This document shows positions 27,931 through 37,038 of a DNA stretch of 37,500 bases, piece after piece (position 1 is the stretch's first letter; each line of letters opens with the position of its first letter). Position numbers and translations under genes: made by a program. The stretch is from Prorocentrum cordatum (lineage: Eukaryota; Sar; Dinophyceae; Prorocentrales; Prorocentraceae). The notes beneath the pieces are model-generated. The model was not told the origin of the DNA. It saw only the letters and a program-made list of their open reading frames with translations, and ran no database searches. Location: NCBI GenBank assembly GCA_963575745.1, contig CAUYUJ010020669.1, forward strand, positions 110,667 through 148,166, written 5' to 3'.

Positions 27931-28230
27931 GGTAGGCCTTTGCGAAGCGTTTCCCCATACGCGTGTCGGAGATCTGGGTGCGGGCAATGCCTCTATCCAC
28001 ATCCAGTGCGTCTTGGAGATTCGGACTCTCTTCCCAAAAAACATGAGGCGCACTGGATATGGATTAGAACCTACCTCCAACAGGCTCAATTTTTATCCAT
28101 ATCCAGTGCGCCTCGGCCTTGCGGCGCCCCTTCCAAATAAGTCCAAGACGCACTGGATATGGATATAAATATTGCCCGCAGGTAAGCCTTTGCGAAGCGT
28201 TGCCCCATACGCGTGTCGGAGAGCTGGGGG
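27931..28230. mobile_element. Double palindrome between 50-bp direct repeats
   Basis: Direct repeats GGTAGGCCTTTGCGAAGCGT...CCCCATACGCGTGTCGGAGA (27931-27980) and its near copy (28181-28230) are 250 bp apart. Between them ATCCAGTGCG-(T/C)-CT occurs four times in alternating orientation (about 28000, 28047, 28101 and 28148). The outer arms CGGGCAATGCC / ATATTGCCCG and TCTTGGA / TCCAAGA close one large hairpin. Confidence 0.75.
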
Positions 28231-28383
28231 CCCTCCGACCTGCAGGGAAGAAGACAGCAAGTTCCTGGAGCCCGCCGCGCTGTGCTGCGCCCTATACACC
28301 TCACACGAAGCCTTAACCTCCTGTGCCGTGTCCCAGGCGTCCGATGCTGTCTCTGAGTTCTCGATCGAGGGGTCCACAGAGTT

Positions 28384-28596
28384 GGGGGGGCAACGATAGG
28401 GGGGGGGAACTGGCACAGGGGGGGGATGCATCGACCTGGGATCGGCGATGCATCGCCGATAGATCGGCGATAGGCCCCCGATAGTGACTCCGCACCTTCC
28501 TGGGCGGGCTGGGACTATCAGACACCTATCGGCGATCGATGGGCGATTGGGGGTCGATGCGCCCCCCCCTATGCCTACCCCCCCTATCGTTGCCCC
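28384..28596. mobile_element. Foldback element with G-run arms and a perfect 20-bp palindrome
   Basis: GGGGCAACGATAGGGGGGG to GATGCATCGACC (28385-28436) pairs with GGTCGATGCGCCCCCCCC to CCCTATCGTTGCCCC (28552-28596). Inside lies the perfect palindrome ATCGGCGATGCATCGCCGAT (28441-28460). A second partial copy is at 6726-6869. The unit shares CATCGGCGATG motifs with the 22.1-kb foldback core. Confidence 0.8.
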
Positions 28597-28798
28597 TGAC
28601 AAAGGCCTTGACCGTTTCCCAAGGGCGGGCGCCTCGTCGTGAGTCGTCATTCGACGGTCCTGGGGCCCAGCGAGAGCCCCTGGTGGCCCAAAACCGCCCC
28701 CCCAAAAAAACGCACTTAGTTCTTCGTGACCTTGGAGGTCTGGGGTTCTTGCCCCTCGACAGCCGGAAGCCGCGGCCGCCGCTTCCGCGGCCAGAGGA

Positions 28799-28823
28799 CG
28801 GGAGGGAGGGAGAGAGGGAGGGA

Positions 28824-28865
<42 letters not shown>

Positions 28866-29010
28866 GAGGGGAGGGGGGAGGAGGGGAGGAGGAGGCGGAG
28901 GAGGAGGGAGGAGGGGGAGGAGGAGAGGAGGAGGGTAGCCGACGGAGGAGAGGAGGAGGGGAAGAAGGAGGAGGAGGAGGCGGAGGAGGGAGAGGAAGGA
29001 GGAGGAGGAT
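28799..29010 (+). repeat. (GA)n and (GGA)n purine tract
   Basis: GGGAGGGA, then a pure (GA)n run near 28830-28862, then GAGGAGGAGG. A purine tract on the plus strand, opposite to most tracts in this window. Confidence 0.95.
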
Positions 29011-29479
29011 TTTTGTTCAACATCAACCCGGAGGAGGTGAGCCGACATATTGAAACAGCCTGGGCTGAGACAAAAGCTGTCGGCAGCGGACCAAGGCGGT
29101 GGCCGACGCGCACGACGGGCACCCCAGGGACCGAGGTCAGTCGGAGTCGTCAGACCCCGCAGACCAAACGCGAGCAGCTCCCGCCACAAGAGGGGGCTCA
29201 ACCTCCTCGGAGAGGCGAGCCCTGACCCTGCGGAGCTGCTCTTCCCCGACCCCCCCCGCCTTGGGGGGGGGAGGGACGAAAGGCTCCCCCGCCCCCGCCG
29301 CATTGGGGGGGGAGGAGGAGGAAAGAGATCCCAGGACACCAGGCGGCCCAGTCCGTCCCGCCCCCACCCCAGTGCACGCACGAGAGGACGGCGGGACGAC
29401 GGGCGGGGGGGGCGGCGCGGCCGCCTGGCTGTCGGCGGCCGAGACGGCCGTAGTGGAGTGGCTGGTATCGTCCAGCCCC

Positions 29480-29735
29480 GTCGAGAGACTGCTGCCAGAC
29501 TTGGGGTGCCTGCCTTTCAAAATCTCACCCCAAGCATGCATTCTACCGTGATCGGACTTGCACTTACTGTCTGGAGGTCCAACACAAGCCTTGCCGAGCT
29601 TCCTGACTTGCCCACCGCACGTGTAGTAGCAACAGCGGGTGCAGGCGACAAGGATGCCTCCACCCTGATTCACATCAAAGAAAATGGGTCTGTGGCCATG
29701 GTCAATCAAGCCCTGACCCGTGAGACCTTTGATAG
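29480..29735 (-). pseudogene. LINE ORF2 C-terminal zinc-ribbon-like remnant
   Basis: The minus frame reads GLTGQGLIDHGHRPIFFDVN, then GGGILVACTRCCYYTCGG, VRKLGKACVG and GRMHAWGEILKGRHPKSG. The pattern C-x2-C, L-x2-C, then L-x-G-x-H-P resembles the tail of the intact ORF2 (VFVCVGCGAWAQQ...LRRQC...LRRGLGP). I read it as the detached 3' end of another minus-strand LINE copy; no matching reverse transcriptase lies upstream on this strand within a few kb. Family assignment is inferred. Confidence 0.5.
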
Positions 29736-29787
29736 TGGCCGCGCCACGGCACCTACCAGGAGGGGGCCTCTGGGATCCACGGGCACG

Positions 29788-29840
29788 GAGGAGGAGGAGG
29801 AGGAGGAGGAGGAGGAAGAGAAGGAGGAGGGGGAGGAGGA
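29788..29840 (+). repeat. (GGA)n microsatellite
   Basis: GAGGAGGAGG run followed by AGAAGGAGGAGGGGG. Confidence 0.9.
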
Positions 29841-30112
29841 TCAGGGCAAAACCAAGATGAACCAGCGACGCTGCAATGCGCCCCTCGATGCAGGCCGTTT
29901 GCACTTGCCCCTCGACAACCGGCAGCGGCGGCCGCCGCTGCCGCGGCCGCCGCGCGCGGACTCCTCGGCGTCGGAGCTGCCCGAGTGGGCGCAGGCCTGC
30001 GCCGGGTCGGTGTCCGCGGAGCTCGGGGAGCGCTCGGGCTTCGGCGGCGCCGCGCTCTCCTCCTCGGGAGGCCGTCGCGGAAGGGAGGGGGGGGGCTGAC
30101 ATCCTCCCCCTG

Positions 30113-30186
30113 TTCCTCCTTCTACTCCACCTCCTCCTCCTCCTCCTCCTCCTCCTCCTCCTCCTCCTCCTCCTCCTCCTCCTCCG
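30113..30186 (+). repeat. (CTC)n microsatellite
   Basis: CTCCTCCTC run of about 65 bases between unique sequences. Confidence 0.9.
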
Positions 30187-30354
30187 TTCTTCCAAGAAGT
30201 TCCGGCTCAGGCGATTGGGGCCTTATCTTGCAAGCACGTACTTCAGAGCGGAGCGTGCTTGCGGGCCTTTCTGTGTGCAAGGGGCCAGTGTTTCTGCAGA
30301 CAGCTGCTGCAGATGGGCCCCTCCGCCAGAGGTACTGCCAGAGCCACACCTTCC

Positions 30355-31520
30355 TCAGAGGAGTCGCAACTGTGGCTGCAACAGCAACTGGGTGTCGCGC
30401 GCATCGTGCCACCAGCGCGGCAAGTCGGCACTGCAGCGTATTGTCCACACTGCCAAGGCTGGCCGAGGCGGTGGCGGGGCCCGAGCAAGGTGGCCAGCGT
30501 GAACCTCGCGACAGGTGGGCGCATGGGGGGGGCACCCGACAGAAGAGAACTTGCTCAGGGCCATCAAGTCCCCTGGGGGCTAAGATCGCGAAGCTCACCG
30601 TCTCGGATGGCACGGACGGGCCGAAGGGCAGCTCGAGCAGCACCAGTGGCAATGCTCCGTGGGCTGCGAAACGATGCGGCGGCGAGTCGTCGTCGGCGGC
30701 GGCGGCGGCCTGTGGGCCGACGCACACGGACGTGCTTGGCTCCCTTAAGCTGCAAGGGGTCGAGGCATCGGCCATCGCTGCAGTCGAGGAGGCGGAGAAG
30801 AGAGCTCCTGTGGTCGAGGTCAAAACTCCGAATGCACGCACGGCGCGTTGGAGGGTGGAGAACCTTCGCACCTAGCGTGGCAAGATGGAGTCGAGAGCTG
30901 CAGCGCTGGAGCTGCAGAAGATGGAGATTGAGGTAGAGCTCGGAGATGTCAAGACCAGCATGGCGGCAGTCAAGGTGGAGCTAGGCAAGGCTGAGGAGTT
31001 GCTGGTCAAGCTCCAAGCGGCCGAGATCGGTGACCGACTCAAGGTGGTCTTTGCCAGCCTCGACGCCGCCGTCGCCGAGTCGCAGGCGGGCAAGGACGCG
31101 ATCGCAGTTCCCTACAGCGGCTTCAGTTGGAAGCAGAACAGGCGGCCCCTCCTCCTGTTGCTCCTGCCCCCCCTGCTCGCACCAGCGGTGAAGAAGCTTT
31201 TGCAGGAACAGCAACGCCAATCACCAGTGGAGCTGACATCCCAGTGGGCAGCGATGACATCGACATGGACGCGCTGCACGGATAGGACCTTTAGCAGCGC
31301 CAGGCCGACTTCGTCAAGGCGCTCGAGGAGCTGCGGAAGTCCCGGGTTGCAGACCAAGAGGCCGCCAAGCGCTCCTACGCCCAAGCTGCTGCGGCCTTGG
31401 AAGTCAAGCGAGCGCTGCATCTTTGACATGATCCAGGGCGGTGCGACTACCTTGGAGTTTGAGAGCGGCAACAGCATCGAAGTGGAGTGGCCTGCCCTTG
31501 GTTTGGCGTTTCCGCGGTGA
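30355..31520 (+). pseudogene. Decayed LINE ORF1 (zinc finger and coiled-coil pieces)
   Basis: At 30365 the plus frame gives RNCGCNSNWVSRASCHQRGK followed by QRIVHTAKAG, aligning with the intact ORF1 segment C-x-C...NW...C...GK...QRIITAAK. A stop follows at about 30500. Further on, MESRAAALELQKMEIEVELG to GKAEELLVKLQAAEIGDRLK (30885-31035) is a typical coiled coil. In another frame at 31295-31425, DFVKALEELRKSRVADQEAA and AAAALEVKRALHL continue it after two stops. Several frameshifts and stops show decay. Order and strand fit the 5' half of a plus-strand LINE continuing to 36.6 kb. Confidence 0.6.
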
Positions 31521-31539
31521 GGCCTGAGAGGCGCTTCAC

Positions 31540-32198
31540 GTCCATGCTGGAATCGTACAAGGCACAAGGCAGACCCCCCCAAGGCAGCCTCACCCAGTAT
31601 TCGTGCAGTTAGTGGTGCTGCAGGGAGCCGAGTAGGTGGGATCATGTCCTATCTGGGTGGGTCTACGTCCAGCGTGGACGGGCCGATTCCCAGAGAGGAT
31701 GTTGGGAGCTGCGACACGCAGCGTACACGTGCTGGTGGCGATCTGGCTGACAGGCGTGTGGGTAGAAGTATTCCCAACTTGGATGGCGGTACGTCCGGCG
31801 TGGGCGGCCCTTGCTCCAAGGCCGTGCGGAATGTCTCTTCAGTGGGTGGGCTTGCTTCCACAGTGGGCGTAAACGCTAACGACCCGCAGCCTGCTCGTCC
31901 TGGTGTGTTAGCTGACAGTCGAGTGGGTGAAGGTGCTTCCAACGTGGTTGATGTTACTTCCAGCGTGGTGGGCCTTATCCCCAGGCCTGTCAGTGTCGAG
32001 GCTGGCAGCGGCGTGTGTGGGACTGGCGTGGCGTTGCCTGTGAGCCCCCACACTCGGTCGCGATGGAGGTCGACAACCGCGTCCTGGCGCAGAAGCACCA
32101 GGGGCCGCGTCGACCTCCCCAGCCAATGCTTCCTTCAGCCAGGGTATCGCTCGAAGCGTATGTTCATCGGAGTTGCCTGTGAAGCCCCTCCACTCTGA
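31540..32198 (+). other. Open frame with degenerate in-frame peptide repeats
   Basis: The plus frame carries three to four divergent repeats: SRVGGIMSYLGGSTSSVDGP, LADRRVGRSIPNLDGGTSGV and LADSRVGEGASNVVDVTSSV. They are spaced by 42 and 55 codons, so the frame is kept while the sequence diverges. It may be the C-terminal half of the decayed ORF1 or a low-complexity duplication. No known domain. The antisense frame is also open. Confidence 0.35.
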
Positions 32199-32310
32199 GT
32201 CGCGAAGTTGAGGGTCGACAACCCCGCCCTGGCGCAGCAGAACCAGGGCCGCGTCGACTCCACCAGCCAGCGTCGACCTTGGCCGGGGTATTGCTCGAAG
32301 CTCGATTACC
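32040..32310 (+). repeat. ~145-bp imperfect tandem duplication
   Basis: GGTCGACAACC, CCTGGCGCAG, CCAGGG-(G)-CCGCGTCGAC, CCAGCCA and GGGTAT-(C/T)-GCTCGAAGC appear twice in order, about 145 bp apart (CGACAACC at 32071 and 32216). Confidence 0.75.
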
Positions 32311-32552
32311 CTTGCCTTGGCGGAACCAATTTCCACGTCTGGATCGATGTCCCCGCCAGCGGGCCTCTCACTCACCCGTCCAACGAAGGCCGAGACGCCG
32401 CCACGGAAGGGTAACCCACGGAAAGCCAGTGTTCCCAAGGGGGGGGGGGGCAGGACACCCGCGCGGGAGTCCGTGGCCGCGAGCCGGCTGGAGGAAGGGC
32501 AAAGAAGATCGCAAGAAGTCGTTATTCTGCGTCGACTTCCTCAGAGGGGATG

Positions 32553-32640
32553 ACCGTGGCGATGTTGATGACGATGGCGACGATGACGATGCTGATGATG
32601 ACGATGACGAGGATGATGACGATGATCATGGCGATGGCGC
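32553..32640 (+). repeat. (GATGAC)n-like triplet repeat
   Basis: GATGACGATGGCGACGATGA and similar: GAT/GAC triplets with few interruptions. Confidence 0.9.
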
Positions 32641-32849
32641 CAAGAAACAGACTTTGGTTCCTGAACAGACTTTTGGTTATGTTGGACACGTCTTTCGGGG
32701 GCACCCCTCAAGTTGCCCCAAGGCAGCGCCGAGAAGGCGCGACCTCCTCCCCACTGGCGCCCGAAGCGGCTACGAAATCGGCATGGTCAGGATCGACTCC
32801 CAGCGCGACAGGCTCGTGCAGTCTGAGGTCAGGCGAGCTGGTCATCTTC

Positions 32850-33079
32850 GGAGTGGACTCCAACTCGTGGGGTGACCTTCGAGAGCACGTGCGACTGACT
32901 CGCCGACAGTGGGAGAGACGAAGACGGCATCGCGACGGCGGTGCCCTGTCTGGTGGACGTCCCCCCGCATGTGATGTGTGTCCGGGAGACCAGGATCAAG
33001 GCCAGCAACGTCGAACAGCAGGCGCTAGCCTGGGGCCCCAGGCACACAGGTTGCTTCTCATTGGGGCGGGCTGCTTAGA
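32850..33079 (+). pseudogene. N-terminal fragment of a LINE endonuclease (frameshifted, truncated)
   Basis: FGVDSNSWGDLREHVRLT in one plus frame is followed, after a frame change, by VPCLVDVPPHVMCVRETRIK and ASNVEQQALAWGPRHTG. This resembles the start of EEP/AP-type LINE endonucleases (N-x-N-SW-x-L, then V-x-C-x-QETR); Arg replaces the usual Gln before the catalytic Glu. A stop at about 33077 and unrelated repeats end it. Same strand as the reverse transcriptase remnant at 35.5 kb, so probably the same dead element. Confidence 0.6.
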
Positions 33080-33177
33080 CAGGCCCTGGGCTAACTTTTG
33101 TTGTATCTTTCCCTACCTAGGCTCTGCCTTGAAGGGTTCTTACTCGGTAAGCTTAAAGGGCCGGGCAGTGGGGCCCG

Positions 33178-33292
33178 CCCCGGGCGGTTCCCCCAATATC
33201 CGCCCCGCGGTTCACCCAGTGACGTCCCCTTACCCGGGGCGGTTCCCCCGGCATCCGCTCCGCGGTTCCCCCAGTGACGTTCCCTTAGCTTA
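33178..33292 (+). repeat. 55-bp tandem duplication
   Basis: GGGCGGTTCCCCC, ATCCGC-(C/T)-CCGCGGTTC and CCCAGTGACGT-(C/T)-CCCTTA are repeated at 55-bp spacing (33185 and 33240). Confidence 0.85.
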
Positions 33293-33307
33293 GCATTGCT
33301 TATCTCT

Positions 33308-33425
33308 TGTATATGTAGGTGTAGGTGTAGATGTAGATGTGAGTTTCGCTGTTGATGTTGGTGTGGATGTAGATGCAGGTGTAGATGTTGATGTAGTTTT
33401 CGGTTTAGATATAGATGTTGCTTTC
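33308..33425 (+). repeat. (GTAGAT)n-like hexamer repeat
   Basis: GTAGGTGTAGGTGTAGATGT and related degenerate hexamers. Confidence 0.85.
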
Positions 33426-33543
33426 CTAGAGGCTCCAACTCCTAGGTAGGGTCGCACTGGGATAATATGTTTTTTTGCGTGTGTCTGTGGCTAGTTGGTT
33501 TGTCGTAGTATGTTTTAGTTTGGTGTGTGTATGTTGTTTTACT

Positions 33544-33656
33544 TGTTTAGTTGTTGTTGTTGACGTTGTTGTTGGTGTTGTTGTTGCTGTTGCTGTTGTT
33601 GTTGATGGTGTGTGTTGTTGTTGCTGGTGCTGTTGTTGCTGTTGTTGTTGTTGTCT
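33544..33656 (+). repeat. (GTT)n triplet repeat
   Basis: GTTGTTGTTGACGTTGTTGT and similar, with GCT and GGT variants. Confidence 0.9.
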
Positions 33657-34670
33657 TCGACAGGCCCTGGGCGATCTGAGAGCAGTGGAGGTGTGACAGT
33701 CGGTGCGGCTCCGCGCCTCGCCTCGAGGGGCATCGTGCTGCCCGAGGGGCTTGCTCCCCACGCTCACCGAGGAGCGCTCGGGCACGTGAGCGTGGGCTCC
33801 CCGACGGGGCTACTCGTCGCGTCTGTCTGCCTGTCGGTGATAGAAAGCCCGATGGGCCCCACGAGCTGGGACCTCCTCCTCCCGCTCTAGCGGAGTTCCT
33901 CTTCGCTCAGGACGCGCCGTGGGCGATCCAGGGTGGCTGGAACTGAGCTGCACGACTCAGGAATTGGGCGAGTCGGGCTGGCTCGACACGTGTGTGGAGG
34001 GGGGGGATAGTCTTCGAGGCTTAGCAACCCACCTGTTCCACGCAGCACAAGCATTTGGGGGGGCGGAGGGGAGTCATGAGTGACGGTGGAGAGGCATCTC
34101 GACTACTTTGTGGGTGCTCGGGTCCTTCGACGCTGTTTAAGGGCGGCGACGGCGCTGCAATCGGCCCCGACCTCGACCCATGTCCCAGTCGTCGCGATGT
34201 TCTAGCGTCTCGTGGCGAAGGCCAACTTCTCCCAACCGGTGCAGCTCAAACCGTTCACCATCGTGCCGTGCGTGGGCCCCCACCCGATGCCCGCGGAGGG
34301 GACTCGGCGTGAGGCTCCTGACCAGGCCCGCGAGAACCTGCCCACGACCAGGCTGACCAGGCTCCCGACAAGGGGGGCTGCACGCTGCACCCGGCCCTCG
34401 GGAGCAGGCCCACCACGGGGAGGCCTCCGGGCCCGCGGGCCGAGACCATCCTCCAGGACCGCGAGAGGCCCGCTGTCGTGCTGGTCCGCGTGTGCGGTGT
34501 CTCGGCTGGCGGATCCCCGGGGTTCGAGCTCCGCGTGCGGGGCCGGCCTCGGCCCGGCCTGCGCGGGGCCAGAGGCCGAGGGGTGCGTCGGAGAGCGGGC
34601 GGCTGCTCTGGAGGGCAGGCTGCCGTCGAGGTCCCCTGTCGGCGCCTCGCTCGGCCAGCCGACGGACGGC
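33657..34670. other. Interval without recognisable gene
   Basis: GC-rich sequence between the dead endonuclease and reverse transcriptase pieces. Frames such as KANFSQPVQLKPFTIVPCVG look protein-like but match nothing I know. It may be internal LINE sequence or an insertion. Confidence 0.35.
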
Positions 34671-34818
34671 AGCAGCTGGGTGGAGCGCCCGCCCGAGCAG
34701 ACCGTGCGCCATCTTTCCCTCCTCCTCCTCCTCCTCCTCCTTTTCCTCTTCCTCCCCCTCCTCCTCCTCCTCCTCCTCCTCCTCCTCCTCCTCCTCCTCC
34801 TCCTCCTCCTCCTCCTCC

Positions 34819-34853
<35 letters not shown>

Positions 34854-34893
34854 TGGGTGGAGCGCCCGCCCGAGCAGACCATGCGTCATCTTT
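34671..34893 (+). repeat. 46-bp direct repeats flanking a (CTC)n-(CAG)n tract
   Basis: AGCAGCTGGGTGGAGCGCCC, GCCCGAGCAGACC and TGCG-(C/T)-CATCTTT occur at 34671-34716 and 34848-34893 with only a few differences. The interval holds a long CTC tract and then a (CAG)n run that leads straight into the second copy. Confidence 0.9.
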
Positions 34894-35094
34894 TTCTCGG
34901 GCTCGTAGTGGTACGGGTGACGAGGCCAGCCTGGTTTGGCAGCAGCGGTCCGACGACCGCTCCTCCCTCCATGGCAGGCTGACGCCCGAGAGCGCGGCCG
35001 CCAGTGGAGGACCTGGGCGAAGGAGTCGGTCAAGAAAGGGGGGAGGGCTGCCAGCGACTGTGCTAAGAAGAAGGCCACGGCACGGCTGAACCTC

Positions 35095-35195
35095 AACGGT
35101 GTTTTTTCGTTTTCGTTTTGTTTTCGTTTTCCCTCGCTTTTGTCTCGAATCCGCCTTTACCGCAAAACGAAGTCGAAACGGAAACGGCCCCCGAA
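35095..35195. repeat. Imperfect inverted repeat of GTTTTCG units
   Basis: CGTTTTCGTTTTGTTTTCG is followed about 30 bases later by CAAAACGAAGTCGAAACGGA, a rough reverse complement. Confidence 0.5.
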
Positions 35196-35535
35196 ATCAC
35201 CAAACTCACCTGGAGGACGGGCCCAGAGGGCTCCCTGTCAAGGGTGACCTGGCAATCGCGGCTCTCCTCGATGCGTGGATCCCGATGTGGGCCTGGGCCC
35301 CGAAGGGCCGCGCAGCCCACCCTCCAGGATCCTGGGATATCGGCGATATCGGCGTCAGCGAGATGGCCCCCATCACCGTTGAGGCCCGGCAGGAAGCATG
35401 CACGTCGTACTCTGAAGGTGCAGGGTTGGGCTGGGACAAGTTCCACCCGAAGTAGGTCCTCAAGCTGCCGACCAGATCAGGTTCGGGAGTATACTTCAGC
35501 CCTCCGAGGATAACCCCGAGTGGATTTTAGATTGA

Positions 35536-36570
35536 CTTACCAACCATGTGCTCATCCCGAAACCTGAAAGGGTAACTCGTCCGAATGGGTTGTTGTGTCT
35601 GTTATCGAAGCCATGGAGTAGCATGCGGCAACCGATGTGTCGAGACTGGGAGCGTGCTCACAACACTGAGTTTTTTTTTGGGGGGGGGCGGGCCGACGAC
35701 TACCTTTGAGCGAGCAGGGTGGTCGCACAACCTCGTGGCCTCCTTCTGTAGTTAGAGGGGCACGCAGAGTGCCACAGTGCTGCTGGATGTGAAAAAAATC
35801 GCTGGGCACGTTGGCCACTCGGACCTGTTCTCCCCCATTCGCCACTTCGAGATTCGATTTGAAGCTTCTGAGGGGGTTCGTGACGATTTACTCGTGGTTC
35901 AAGACGTTGTTGTTTAACGGGGCGGTCTCGGAGTTCGTTCAGGCCACGAGAGCTGTGGTAGCAGGATGTTCTGCAGCGAACACGTTGGCGAAGTTTCTCC
36001 TCGTGGGCTCCCCCTCGAGAGCTGTGGATTGCCGGCCTCAGCTGAAGGTCCGCAACGTGGTGACGACGGGTCGTTGCAGTGTTTTGGCCCCCAGGGCGGC
36101 AGTCGAGGGCCAACTTCTGGGAGCTGTGGAGCAGCTGCCCGTCAACTTTGACAAGTGCAAGTGGTTCATGAGTGGTCCTGGCCTGGTCGCTGCTCTGGAC
36201 GGGGCCTGGTTCCTTCCCTCGGGAGATCAGGCTCGGACGGCCAGAACCCTTGAGAAAACGATGCTCATCTTGGAGGCCGGCGGAGAGTCGGGGTCACTGC
36301 GGCCAGGTGGAGTGCAGCGTCCAGGGCAGCGGGCCGCCTGGTGACAATCAGGAAAGCTGGCGCGGACACCAAGTGGATACAGAGAGGTGGTCCCGCGGCG
36401 ACGGCGCTGCGGGGTGCGTGCGCGATGGGCGAGCCGCCGCCCGAGCTGCATCACCTTCGGCTGGCGGCACGCAGGGGGCCTTGGGCAAATGCCTCGTGGG
36501 GCCACGGCGGGGCCTCGACTGCACTCGTACAAGGGATGGGCTCCGTGTGGAGAGGCGGGTAATCTCGGCG
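35536..36570 (+). pseudogene. Frameshifted LINE reverse transcriptase, plus strand
   Basis: Conserved blocks appear in order but in different frames. TNHVLIPKPERVTRPNGLL and WERAHNTEFFFG (motifs 1-2) end at a stop. Motif A follows as ATVLLDVKKIAGHVGH, then LLRGFVTIYSWFKTLLFNGA and motif B AVVAGCSAANTLAKFLL. Motif C is GDDGSLQCFGP, in a frame shifted from both its left neighbour and the following LPVNFDKCKWFMSGPG. The thumb-like region continues with RTARTLEKT... and LRLAARRGPWANASWG. At least three frameshifts make it inactive. The AGCS motif B differs from the intact element (GLPAGD) and marks another LINE lineage. Confidence 0.75.
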
Positions 36571-36897
36571 GGCGCGGTGGCACATCAATGGAGCTCGGCT
36601 TGCTGGGAGGGTGAAGCCTCGGGTCCTCGCCACGAGAGCGGTGCAGTAAGTCGGCGCGACCGCGGGTGGCGGCGACGTCTCCAACTGATGAGTTCGCTCT
36701 CGCCTTGCAGGGGATCAGCTGGCAGGGCACGGCTGCGCGGGAGGTCCGCTCGGACGACGGGGTGGACCTCAGCATGCAGCTCCTGGCCCCTGCCCTCTTC
36801 AAGAAGCTGGCTGGGGGCGGAGCGAGGCGGAAGTCGGACAGGAGGAGTCTGAGGGCTCCGTCGAGCTCGTGGGTGCTGCCGACTCTTCGGCGGTGGA

Positions 36898-37038
36898 CAA
36901 ACCTCCCTGTCGTAGACCACCCTTTAGCGAAAACGGCCTAGGACCGAAACAAACGGGCCTGGACCCGCAAAAATGACGGCCGCGACGCCCTCTCGCGAAT
37001 CGACAATGGCCAATTCGCTCATCGACGTGCCAGGGTAG
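36898..37038 (+). repeat. Dispersed repeat, copy 2 of 2
   Basis: TTTAGCGAAAACG, AAAATGACGGCCGCG, CTCGCGAATCGACAATGG and CATCGACGTGCCAGGGT align in order with 22652-22770. Confidence 0.75.
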
